This document shows, piece by piece, positions 1 through 5,946 of a stretch of 5,946 bases of DNA. The notes under the pieces are model-generated. The model had not been told where the DNA came from. It worked only from the letters and a program-made list of their open reading frames with translations, and ran no database searches. This DNA is from an uncultured Ruminococcus sp. (GTDB lineage: Bacteria > Bacillota > Clostridia > Oscillospirales > Ruminococcaceae). The stretch covers positions 1-5,946 of the forward strand of contig CAMWVM010000109.1 in NCBI GenBank assembly GCA_947177715.1. The letters are read 5' to 3'. How positions within the stretch are numbered: position 1 is the stretch's first letter; every line of letters begins with the position of its first letter. A program made the position numbers and the translations under genes.

Positions 1-35
1 ATTATTTACAGGCTTAAGTAAAGGAGGACAAACAA
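1..35 (+). other. Leader to the ABC operon, possible 3' end of an upstream gene
   Basis: This short stretch lies before the first gene. In-frame TAA codons at 15-17 and 19-21 could each be the stop of an upstream gene entering from the left edge; the second would leave a 14-nt gap to the ATG at 36. No -10/-35 promoter pair is visible, although there is little room for one. It is therefore likely, but not shown, that the operon begins outside the window and that 36-764 is not its first gene. Confidence 0.3.
21..27 (+). promoter_or_regulatory. Strong ribosome binding site for the accessory protein gene
   Basis: AAGGAGG is a near-perfect match to the anti-Shine-Dalgarno sequence. It sits 8 nt before the ATG at 36 and fixes that ATG as the start. 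Confidence 0.85.
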
Positions 36-764
36 ATGAACATAAGGAGGATCAACAGAGGTATTGCTCTTGGCTGTGTGTTAGCTGTCGGAACGGTTAG
101 CTATGTTGTTTATGACCATAAACAATTCTCAAAAGGGCAGGATGACATAAAAAGTACTATTGAACAATATCTTCACGATATTTCTACGGTTCAGGTTATT
201 AAGGACCAGCAAAAATCTTTGGACGCATATAAAAACGTTGTGGACAAATACTGGATAAGCGGTAACGATTGGTTTAACGAAGATGCTAATGTTTTTGACA
301 AAAGCGGCTTGATGGATGGTTGGGACACAGTTATCAAGGATTGGAATCCGACGGGATATTTTGAAAAGTGCGAAATCAAAACAGGAGATATTTCAATAAG
401 TAAATATGGAAATGACGGTGCTTATGCAGTAGTGGCTTACGATGTTTACAGTGAATTTTACGGTTCTCCGCTTGATTTTTCCGGAGGCTATGTAACCACA
501 GTTAATAGCGACACCTACGATAACAACGGGGATAGAATCATTTATGACGTTTCTGATAAATACAAGAACACAAAAGAGTATTTTTCAACAGAATTTTATC
601 TTGAAAAGGTTGACGGCAGCTGGCGAATTGTCGGTGCAGCAGGTTGGTGGTACAACAATAATAATTTGCAGAAGCTGACAAGTGATGAATCAAAGGCTGT
701 TGACGACAAGACGGAGGATTCTGCAACAGATTCTGATAAAAAGGCAGGTGTGGAAAATGAATAA
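36..764 (+). CDS. Membrane-anchored extracytoplasmic protein of unknown function, ABC operon accessory
   Basis: I do not recognise this 242-residue protein as a named family. A short basic N-terminus (MNIRRINR) is followed by one hydrophobic segment at about residues 9-26, then a long polar region rich in Asp, Tyr, Asn and Lys. This suggests a signal anchor with the rest outside the membrane. Residues 32-75 look helical (polar and amphipathic). Residues about 110-205 alternate like beta strands and end in FYLEKVDGSWRIVG (187-200), a strand pattern common at the end of NTF2-like/SnoaL-type folds; an NTF2-like domain is my inference only. The last 25 residues form an acidic, Ser/Thr/Lys-rich tail. 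Cys14 is not in a proper lipobox (residues 11-13 are ALG and hydrophobicity continues past it), so it is probably not a lipoprotein. The gene overlaps the following ATPase gene by 8 nt, so the protein likely works with that transporter, for example as a substrate-binding, immunity or sensing partner. Confidence 0.85.
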   Translation: MNIRRINRGIALGCVLAVGTVSYVVYDHKQFSKGQDDIKSTIEQYLHDISTVQVIKDQQKSLDAYKNVVDKYWISGNDWFNEDANVFDKSGLMDGWDTVIKDWNPTGYFEKCEIKTGDISISKYGNDGAYAVVAYDVYSEFYGSPLDFSGGYVTTVNSDTYDNNGDRIIYDVSDKYKNTKEYFSTEFYLEKVDGSWRIVGAAGWWYNNNNLQKLTSDESKAVDDKTEDSATDSDKKAGVENE

Positions 765-1710
765 TAATACACTTTTAAAGGTATCGCACCTTAACAAAAG
801 CATGGGGGGAAGACAGATTCTCCATGATATAAGTTTTGAGGCTTATGCGGGAGAGGTTTTTGGTTTTCTCGGACCTAATGGTGCAGGAAAAACAACGACA
901 ATTAAAATTGCGGTTGGTTTGCTTTCACTTGATGACGGAAGCATAATGATAAATGGTATTGACGTAAAGAAAAACTTTGAAAAGGCTTTGGCTAATGTGG
1001 GCGGAATTGTAGAAAATCCGGAGATGTACAAATATCTTACCGGTATGGAAAACCTGAAGCAATATGCCAGAATGAGAAAGGGAGTAACTCAGCAGCGAAT
1101 CAACGAAGTTGTAGAGCTTGTTAAGTTATCAAACAGGATTAATGACAAGGTTTCAAAATATTCACTTGGTATGCGTCAGAGATTAGGTGTGGCACAGGCA
1201 CTTTTACACAGACCTAAGGTGCTTATTCTTGACGAACCGACAAACGGTCTTGACCCTGCCGGAATAAAGGAACTCAGAGATATTCTCAAAGAAACAGCTC
1301 ACAAGGAAAACATATGCGTTATTGTTTCTTCACATCTCATGTCTGAAATGGAGCTTATGTGCGACAGAGTTGGAATTATTGCAAATGGAAGAATGATTGG
1401 CGTACACTCATTGGAAGATATGATTTCTGCTTCAAACAGTAAGTTCTCTGAATTCATGATCAGAGTAGACGACAATGCGGCTGCGCTTGCGGTGATTGAC
1501 GTTGCAGAGGATAAAAAGAAGCTTGTTGACGGCGTGATAGAAGTTTCACTTCCTACAGAAAATGCTGATGAGGAAATAAGCAGGATCAACTTTATGCTTA
1601 TTAACAACGGAATAAAGCTTTATACGGTTTCACAGAAAGAGAACAAGAAGCTCGAAGATGTATTTATTGAGCTTACGGAGGATCAGAAGGGAGGCGGTCA
1701 GATTGGTTAA
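757..1710 (+). CDS. ABC transporter ATP-binding protein, BcrA/lantibiotic-immunity type
   Basis: This 317-residue cytoplasmic ATPase powers the permease encoded next. Visible motifs in order are Walker A GPNGAGKTT (39-47), signature SLGMRQR (136-142), Walker B VLILDEP (155-161), D-loop GLDP (164-167) and the switch histidine H193. Where most ABC proteins have the Q-loop glutamine, the segment reads GGIVENPEMYKYLTG (82-96) with Glu86, as in the 'E-loop' of BcrA/LanF-type ATPases. After about residue 220 comes a family-typical C-terminal extension ending in KKLEDVFIELTE. The open frame extends upstream to an ATG at 682, but that would overlap the previous gene by 83 nt. I chose ATG 757 because AGGTG lies 6 nt before it and the protein then starts as ABC domains usually do (LLKVSHLNK). 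Length and motifs are intact. The family exports antimicrobial peptides or other hydrophobic compounds, or confers resistance to them; the substrate here is unknown. Confidence 0.95.
   Translation: MNNNTLLKVSHLNKSMGGRQILHDISFEAYAGEVFGFLGPNGAGKTTTIKIAVGLLSLDDGSIMINGIDVKKNFEKALANVGGIVENPEMYKYLTGMENLKQYARMRKGVTQQRINEVVELVKLSNRINDKVSKYSLGMRQRLGVAQALLHRPKVLILDEPTNGLDPAGIKELRDILKETAHKENICVIVSSHLMSEMELMCDRVGIIANGRMIGVHSLEDMISASNSKFSEFMIRVDDNAAALAVIDVAEDKKKLVDGVIEVSLPTENADEEISRINFMLINNGIKLYTVSQKENKKLEDVFIELTEDQKGGGQIG
1689..1694 (+). promoter_or_regulatory. Ribosome binding site that fixes the TTG start of the permease
   Basis: GGGAGG lies inside the 3' end of the ATPase gene, 8 nt before TTG at 1703. 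It supports that TTG over the ATG at 1658, which would give a 53-nt overlap and a strongly charged, Arg-rich N-terminal extension. Confidence 0.75.
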
Positions 1711-3037
1711 GTTTTTCAAACTGGTAAAAAACGAATATATCAAGAATCTAAAAAAGATATCTACAATTATCATGCTTATTGTTATTGTGCTGTCTGCTAT
1801 CGGTCTTTCCGCAGTGAGTGCAATTGCAAAACATGAAATGCAGTCGGATAAAAATATAATAGAAAATGCAGACGAGGTTTCTCTCTATCAGGAAGAAAAC
1901 CAATGGTTAGAAGACACAAAACCGGATGGATATAAGAAAGACATTGCAGTTAATAAATATCTTGAACAAAAAGGGTTTAAACCTGACAGCTGGCAGGCAG
2001 CTTTTGCATTTAATGTAAAGCAGAATTTTGATGAAAGCATTTTATTTGCTGTTTTGGATGATGTAATCGGAGGCGGCGACTGGAAGGCTGCATGCAGGGC
2101 ACTTTCGGACAATGCTGTGAATACAGCACAAAAGTGGGAGTATGAATACCGTTTAGAGAATAATATTCCTTTTGGTGACAGCTGGAAGGATGAAGTAATT
2201 GAGAGTGTTGCTGCTGCTAAATCCACGATTGAAAGTGTTGGAGATGCTACGGACGAAGAATCGGCTAACAATCGTGCTACGGCAGAGGATATTGAAAAAG
2301 TTGGACTTTACAGGCTTGAAAACAACATCAGTGAAAACACGGCGGACGCTATGTCGTTATTTGATACTTATGAAGCAGATCAGGTAACGTTCTGGACGGT
2401 ATTCTTTCAATCGACCTCTTTGGTATCGCTTATCGGGCTTTTGATCATTGTTATTGCCGGAAGCTCGGTTGCCAGTGAATTTTCACAGGGCACAATAAAG
2501 TTCTTGCTTATAAATCCCGTAAAGCGTTGGAAGATACTTATGGCTAAGTATTTTACGGTGATTTCCCTGGGCTATGTTATGCTTGCTTTATTATTCTTAA
2601 TTATGATACCTGCGGCAGGACTAATTGTTGGATTTGATGGGGTATCGGCACCTTATGTATATGTAAGCGGCGGTGAAGTACACGAGATATCAAGCTTTTT
2701 ACAGGCAATAAAGCTTTATTTGCTAAACAGTGTTGAAGTGATAGTAATGGCGACATTTGCATTTTCATTGTCATCGCTATTCAAGAGCGCTGCGCTTGCG
2801 ATTGGTTCAGGCGTATTTCTAATGCTGTCAGGTTCGATGATTGTACAGATACTGGCTCTATTCAAGCAGGACTGGGCAAGATATTTAATTTTTGCAAATA
2901 CAGATCTTTCGGTAATTTACAATGGAAACTCGTTGTTCCCACAGCATAGCCTGACATTTGCGCTGATTGTAATAGCATTGCACATGGTGGTATTTCTTAT
3001 TACGGCATGGGATGGATTTGTAAAAAGAGAATGTTAG
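1703..3037 (+). CDS. ABC-2 type transporter permease
   Basis: This is the 444-residue membrane partner of the preceding ATPase. The N-terminus (MVKFFKLVKNEYIKNLKK) is a typical cytoplasmic lead-in of ABC-2 permeases. The first membrane segment is at about residues 19-42, followed by a large extracytoplasmic region (about 43-228). Further segments lie at about 238-256, 284-310, 335-359, 363-387 and 416-436, giving about six in total. The cytoplasmic loop SEFSQGTIKFLLINPVKRWK (258-277) is the hallmark coupling region of ABC-2 proteins. The soluble region holds YRLENNI twice (149-155 and 203-209), hinting at an internal duplication. The start is TTG at 1703, supported by a good ribosome binding site and by the family-like N-terminus. 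It overlaps the ATPase stop by 8 nt, so translation is probably coupled. The family includes BcrB-like and lantibiotic-immunity permeases; the substrate cannot be told from sequence. Confidence 0.93.
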   Translation: MVKFFKLVKNEYIKNLKKISTIIMLIVIVLSAIGLSAVSAIAKHEMQSDKNIIENADEVSLYQEENQWLEDTKPDGYKKDIAVNKYLEQKGFKPDSWQAAFAFNVKQNFDESILFAVLDDVIGGGDWKAACRALSDNAVNTAQKWEYEYRLENNIPFGDSWKDEVIESVAAAKSTIESVGDATDEESANNRATAEDIEKVGLYRLENNISENTADAMSLFDTYEADQVTFWTVFFQSTSLVSLIGLLIIVIAGSSVASEFSQGTIKFLLINPVKRWKILMAKYFTVISLGYVMLALLFLIMIPAAGLIVGFDGVSAPYVYVSGGEVHEISSFLQAIKLYLLNSVEVIVMATFAFSLSSLFKSAALAIGSGVFLMLSGSMIVQILALFKQDWARYLIFANTDLSVIYNGNSLFPQHSLTFALIVIALHMVVFLITAWDGFVKREC

Positions 3038-3076
3038 CAGGATTGATACAGTAAATATTCATTAAATTAATGAAAA

Positions 3077-3109
3077 AACGATGACAGATACATTTTATCT
3101 GTCATCGTT
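3077..3109. terminator. Bidirectional rho-independent terminator between convergent operons
   Basis: A perfect 14-bp inverted repeat (arms 3077-3090 and 3096-3109, starting AACGATGACAG) encloses a 5-nt loop, CATTT. Reading + it is followed by AATTTTTATTA. Reading - it is followed by TTTTTCATTAATTTAAT. Both directions therefore have a T-rich tail. It lies 39 nt after the permease stop and 23 nt after the stop of the opposing MATE gene, so it can end both transcripts. Confidence 0.9.
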
Positions 3110-3132
3110 AATTTTTATTAAAGTTTGTTTAT

Positions 3133-4488
3133 TTATGTTTGCGTTTCTATATCGGCAGTGATTTTTCCTTTTCTTATCGCTTTATTATGATAAAACCCTA
3201 TGGCGAGGATGATTGCCATGCCTATCCAGACCAGAGGTTCGGATATCATTACTCCAAAGTATCCTAATCTCGGAGCTAAAGCTACAGCAACTGCAAATTT
3301 CCCTGCAAGCTCCAATATACTTGACAGGATGGGAGTGATTTTGTCGCCAACACCCTGCAAAGCATTACGGAATACGATTACAATATCCAAAACAAAATAA
3401 AAAGGTGTATTGATCCAAAGATATTTTCTTGAAATATCTATTATTTCAGCGTTATCTATGCCTGTAATTAAATGCGTCAGAAACGGAGTGAATGCATAGG
3501 CGACAGTGACTACTATAAGTGACCACACCCATGTTATAATCGTTGCACTGTAAACTCCTTGTTTTACTCTCTTTATTTTTCCGGCTCCGTAATTTTGTCC
3601 CGCAAAAGTAGCGGCAGCCATACCAAACACGCTTATTGGCATCATAAACATATCGCTGATTTTTCTTGAGGCTGTATGAGAAACGATAATATCCGTTCCG
3701 AAGATATTTATTGTACCTTGCATTATAACCGTGCCTATACCTACGAGAGATATCATAAGTCCCATTGATAAACCTGTCGCATACATTTCCCCTGCCAGGT
3801 TTGCAGAGAATTTAAAGCTTTCTTTATCAGGAATAAGAATACGGTATTTTCTGAAGATATATATAACGCAAAGCATTACAGATAAAAACTGAGAAATTAA
3901 TGTAGCATACGCTGCACCCTCAACATTACTTCCAAAGCCTTTAATAAATAAAATGTCAAGGAAAACATTCACGAGGGTAGAAATTATCAGAAACACAAGC
4001 GGAGTAACAGTGTCACCTACAGCACGCAAAATTGATGCACAAATGTTATAGCACATTGTAACAGCCATTCCTGCAAAAATAATCCTTATATATGTTTTTG
4101 CTTGTGAGAAAATATCATCAGGTGTATTGAGCATATGAAGCAGCGGATCAAGAAAAACAAGGCTTAAAAGCGTAAGAACGGCGGCGGTAGCGAAGCCTAA
4201 CACCAAAGTTGCAGCCACCGTATGCCTCATATGTTTTTCGTCCTTAGCTCCGAAAAAACGTGCAGTCAAAAGGGAGAATCCATTGGTTAAACCATTGAGA
4301 AAACCGATAATTACGGTGTTTATTGCAGAAGTTGCCCCTAAAGCGGCAAGTGCATTTTCACCCAATGTTTCTCCCACTATTCTTGTATCCGCAAGATTAT
4401 AGAACAGTTGAAAAATGTTTCCGAATAAAAGCGGCATTGAAAAGCTTAAAATTAGTTTTATCGGACTTCCTTCAGTAAGTTTTTTCAT
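3133..4488 (-). CDS. MATE family multidrug/cation efflux transporter
   Basis: This 451-residue inner-membrane protein is of normal length for the MATE/NorM/DinF superfamily, which exchanges Na+ or H+ for drugs, metabolites or other small molecules. It opens with LTEGSPIKLILSFSMPLL (4-21), the characteristic start of Firmicute MATE proteins, and has about 12 hydrophobic segments. The two pseudo-symmetric halves show matching motifs: ASILRAVGDTVTP (151-163) versus RNALQGVGDKITP (374-386), and LTARFFGAKD (74-83) versus FAGQNYGAGK (295-304). It starts 12 nt after the stop of the SCIFF maturase gene on the same strand, so the two are likely co-transcribed. An in-frame TAA upstream (which is the scfB stop) leaves ATG 4488 as the first ATG. 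The substrate is unknown. Export of the matured peptide or a related metabolite is possible from context, but MATE pumps usually move small cationic compounds. Confidence 0.95.
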   Translation of the reverse strand: MKKLTEGSPIKLILSFSMPLLFGNIFQLFYNLADTRIVGETLGENALAALGATSAINTVIIGFLNGLTNGFSLLTARFFGAKDEKHMRHTVAATLVLGFATAAVLTLLSLVFLDPLLHMLNTPDDIFSQAKTYIRIIFAGMAVTMCYNICASILRAVGDTVTPLVFLIISTLVNVFLDILFIKGFGSNVEGAAYATLISQFLSVMLCVIYIFRKYRILIPDKESFKFSANLAGEMYATGLSMGLMISLVGIGTVIMQGTINIFGTDIIVSHTASRKISDMFMMPISVFGMAAATFAGQNYGAGKIKRVKQGVYSATIITWVWSLIVVTVAYAFTPFLTHLITGIDNAEIIDISRKYLWINTPFYFVLDIVIVFRNALQGVGDKITPILSSILELAGKFAVAVALAPRLGYFGVMISEPLVWIGMAIILAIGFYHNKAIRKGKITADIETQT

Positions 4489-4490
4489 AA

Positions 4491-4494
4491 CTCC
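4491..4494 (-). promoter_or_regulatory. Closely spaced GGAG before the MATE start
   Basis: GGAG is the only Shine-Dalgarno-like sequence before ATG 4488, but only 2 nt (TT) separate them, which is tighter than the usual 5-9. With the scfB stop 12 nt before the ATG, translation of the pump may depend on ribosomes finishing scfB. Confidence 0.4.
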
Positions 4495-4500
4495 AATAAA

Positions 4501-5874
4501 TTATTCAGCTGAGTCAAGCATGCTGACAGCTTTCATCATTATTGCACATTCAAGACGTTTTTTCTGAATCTGGCATGAAAGCTTATGAGCATTATGAATA
4601 TCTCCTGCATAAATATAGTTGTTGGCGTTACATCCGCCGCTGCAATAGAATTTTGCCCAGCATTTTTTACATTCAGGCTTTGAATAAACATGAGTTGAAG
4701 CAAATGTATTTTTTATATCTGTATTAAATGTACCATCATGGAGGTTACCCATTTTAAACTCATCAATTCCCACAAACTGATGGCATGGGAAAATATCTCC
4801 GTCAGGAGTTATAGCTACATATTCATTACCGCAGCCGCATCCTCTAAGACGCTTGATAGCACATGGTCCTTGGTCAAGGTCAAGCATGAAATGGAAGAAG
4901 TTTATGAACTTACCTTCGTTACGGATTTTTTGAATTTTTTCAGAAAGCACTTCATACTCTTTGAAAATTTTAGTTAAATCTCCCTCAGTTATAGCGTAAG
5001 GTTCACTTGGGTCTGCCATAACAGGTTCAACGGAAATCTGGTCAAAGCCCATGTCATAGAGGTGCATAACGTCCTCGGAAAAATCAAGATTATATTTTGT
5101 ATATGTACCCCTTACATAATAGTCTTTATCCTTGCCACGCTTGTCCACAAGTTTCTTATAGTTAGGAATAATGCGATCATAACAACCTGTTCCATCGACA
5201 CGCTTTCTAAGGCGGTCATTTACTTCTTTTCTTCCATCAATGGAAAGAACGACATTTGACATTTCTTCGTTGATAAAATCAATTATATCGTCATTCATGA
5301 GCATACCATTAGTTGTAATAGTAAACCTAAATTTCTTAGAACACTCGTCTTCTCTTGAGCGAGCATACTTCACAATTTGCTTTACAACATCAAAATTCAT
5401 AATCGGTTCTCCGCCGAAGAAGTCCAGTTCAAGGAATTTTCTGTTGGCAGAATGCTCGATAAGAAAGTCAATAGCTTTCTTACCTGTTTCAAAGTCCATG
5501 AGTTTTCTGCCGGCTCCGAAATCACCGGTAGAAGCAAAGCAGTATTCACATCTTAAATTACAGTCATGGGCTATATGCAGGCACATTGCTTTTATTGGAG
5601 AAGCGACTGATGTAAGGGCAAATTTCTCATAGTCGTCCTCACTGAAAAGTATTTTGTCATTATATAGCTCAACAATTTCGTGATAGCATTCTTCAATGTC
5701 CTCGGCAGGGTAAGCCTTTGAAAGCTTGTCCATTACTTTTTCGGGGCACTTTTCGCTGAATGTCGGTTCAATATTATCGAGCAAATCATATGTAAGGTCA
5801 TCCACAATATGAACTCCGCCGCTGTTTACGTCTAGCAGGATATTAAAACCGTTAAGTTTAAATTTATGTATCAT
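4501..5874 (-). CDS. scfB: Thioether-forming SCIFF peptide maturase (radical SAM/SPASM)
   Basis: This 457-residue cytoplasmic radical SAM enzyme matches SCIFF maturases (ScfB; CteB in Clostridium thermocellum) along its whole length. These use S-adenosylmethionine and iron-sulfur clusters to join cysteine sulfurs to residues of a small six-cysteine precursor, ScfA. Residues 1-85 form the PqqD-like peptide-recognition region (MIHKFKLNGFNILLDVNSGG...). The radical SAM CX3CX2C motif is C105/C109/C112, followed by family-typical CFASTGDFG, and GGEP is at 154-157. The SPASM region binding the auxiliary clusters has C338 (DQGPC), C346, C348, C364, then C402/C405/C411/C415 (CX2CX5CX3C) and C434. NVVLSIDGRKEVNDR (207-221) and RGTYTKYNLDFS (255-266) are further conserved blocks as I remember the family. 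An in-frame TGA directly precedes ATG 5874 and GGTG lies 6 nt before it, so the start is firm. The precursor gene is not in the visible 72 nt upstream. The enzyme looks intact. Confidence 0.95.
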   Translation of the reverse strand: MIHKFKLNGFNILLDVNSGGVHIVDDLTYDLLDNIEPTFSEKCPEKVMDKLSKAYPAEDIEECYHEIVELYNDKILFSEDDYEKFALTSVASPIKAMCLHIAHDCNLRCEYCFASTGDFGAGRKLMDFETGKKAIDFLIEHSANRKFLELDFFGGEPIMNFDVVKQIVKYARSREDECSKKFRFTITTNGMLMNDDIIDFINEEMSNVVLSIDGRKEVNDRLRKRVDGTGCYDRIIPNYKKLVDKRGKDKDYYVRGTYTKYNLDFSEDVMHLYDMGFDQISVEPVMADPSEPYAITEGDLTKIFKEYEVLSEKIQKIRNEGKFINFFHFMLDLDQGPCAIKRLRGCGCGNEYVAITPDGDIFPCHQFVGIDEFKMGNLHDGTFNTDIKNTFASTHVYSKPECKKCWAKFYCSGGCNANNYIYAGDIHNAHKLSCQIQKKRLECAIMMKAVSMLDSAE

Positions 5875-5946
5875 TCAAATCACCATACCTTTTCAAGATT
5901 ATTTAATATAACTTAGGCAAGATGTCCGCCAGCCTCCAACCTATCC
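5875..5946 (-). other. Leader of scfB at the window edge, no precursor peptide gene visible
   Basis: This is the only visible sequence upstream of scfB. Read on the - strand, two frames are open from the edge and end in TAA at 5913-5915 (tail ...EAGGHLA) and 5903-5905 (tail ...ILPKLY). Neither contains a cysteine codon or resembles the end of a SCIFF peptide. No convincing promoter pair is seen; TATATT at about 5905-5910 has no well-spaced -35. The scfB transcript probably starts beyond the edge. Confidence 0.4.
5881..5884 (-). promoter_or_regulatory. Ribosome binding site of scfB
   Basis: GGTG is spaced 6 nt from ATG 5874. A second purine-rich match, AAAAGG (5888-5893), lies 13 nt away, too far for the scfB start and only 1 nt from another ATG. 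Confidence 0.55.

Noticed and set aside
66..95. Lipoprotein signal at Cys14 of the accessory protein
   Set aside because: Residues before Cys are ALG with only 13 residues ahead of it, and the hydrophobic stretch continues after the Cys, which fits an uncleaved anchor better.
2..100. Frame open from the left edge to a TAG at 98-100
   Set aside because: It would overlap the well-supported gene at 36 by 65 nt and its residues after about position 35 (Cys/Trp-rich) look like out-of-frame translation.
682..756. Upstream ATG extension of the ABC ATPase (25 extra residues)
   Set aside because: It would overlap the accessory gene by 83 nt, has an Arg/Gln-rich sequence unlike ABC N-termini, and ATG 757 has a well-spaced AGGTG.
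1888..2271. 127-residue open frame antisense to the permease
   Set aside because: It is a shadow of the coding strand: Ser/Ala-rich, no ribosome binding site context, and the + strand gene is clearly real.
5240..5632. 130-residue open frame antisense to scfB
   Set aside because: It lies wholly inside the conserved radical SAM coding region and has no recognisable protein features.
5913..5940. Possible hairpin upstream of scfB (TTAGGC pairing with GCCTCCAA)
   Set aside because: The stem has only 4 solid pairs plus 2 after a bulge, a 13-nt loop and no T-tract, so it is too weak to call a terminator, attenuator or riboswitch.
5913..5946. C-terminal end of scfA in the right-edge open frames
   Set aside because: No cysteine codons and no resemblance to SCIFF C-termini in either frame.

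Overview
The window looks like chromosomal DNA from an anaerobic, moderately AT-rich Firmicute of class Clostridia, most likely from the Ruminococcaceae/Oscillospiraceae/Eubacterium side. The strongest evidence is a near full-length SCIFF maturase (radical SAM/SPASM), a family that is almost universal in Clostridia and rare elsewhere. Strong AGGAGG-type ribosome binding sites, tight gene overlaps and use of a TTG start fit the same group. I cannot name a species.

Layout: two operons face each other. On the + strand (36-3037) three tightly coupled genes encode a membrane-anchored extracytoplasmic protein of unknown function, an ABC ATPase of the BcrA/lantibiotic-immunity type, and an ABC-2 permease. 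Each neighbouring pair overlaps by exactly 8 nt, so the three are almost certainly one transcriptional and translational unit. It probably exports a hydrophobic or peptide substrate or protects the envelope from one; the substrate cannot be read from the sequence. A perfect 14-bp hairpin at 3077-3109 has T-rich flanks in both directions and closes this operon and the opposing one.

On the - strand (5874 down to 3133) a SCIFF thioether-forming maturase (scfB) is followed after 12 nt by a MATE-family efflux pump. The maturase installs Cys thioether crosslinks on a small six-cysteine peptide (ScfA), whose gene normally lies immediately upstream. The 72 nt visible upstream of scfB contain no such peptide, so scfA must lie beyond the right edge if it is present.

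The most interesting reading is a RiPP-type maturase in an apparent operon with a MATE transporter, next to a convergent ABC export or immunity cassette with an unrecognised surface-anchored accessory protein. The individual protein families are known. The pairing of maturase with pump, and the role of the accessory protein, are the open points. There is no RNA gene, CRISPR array, insertion sequence or gene-free stretch over 300 bases.
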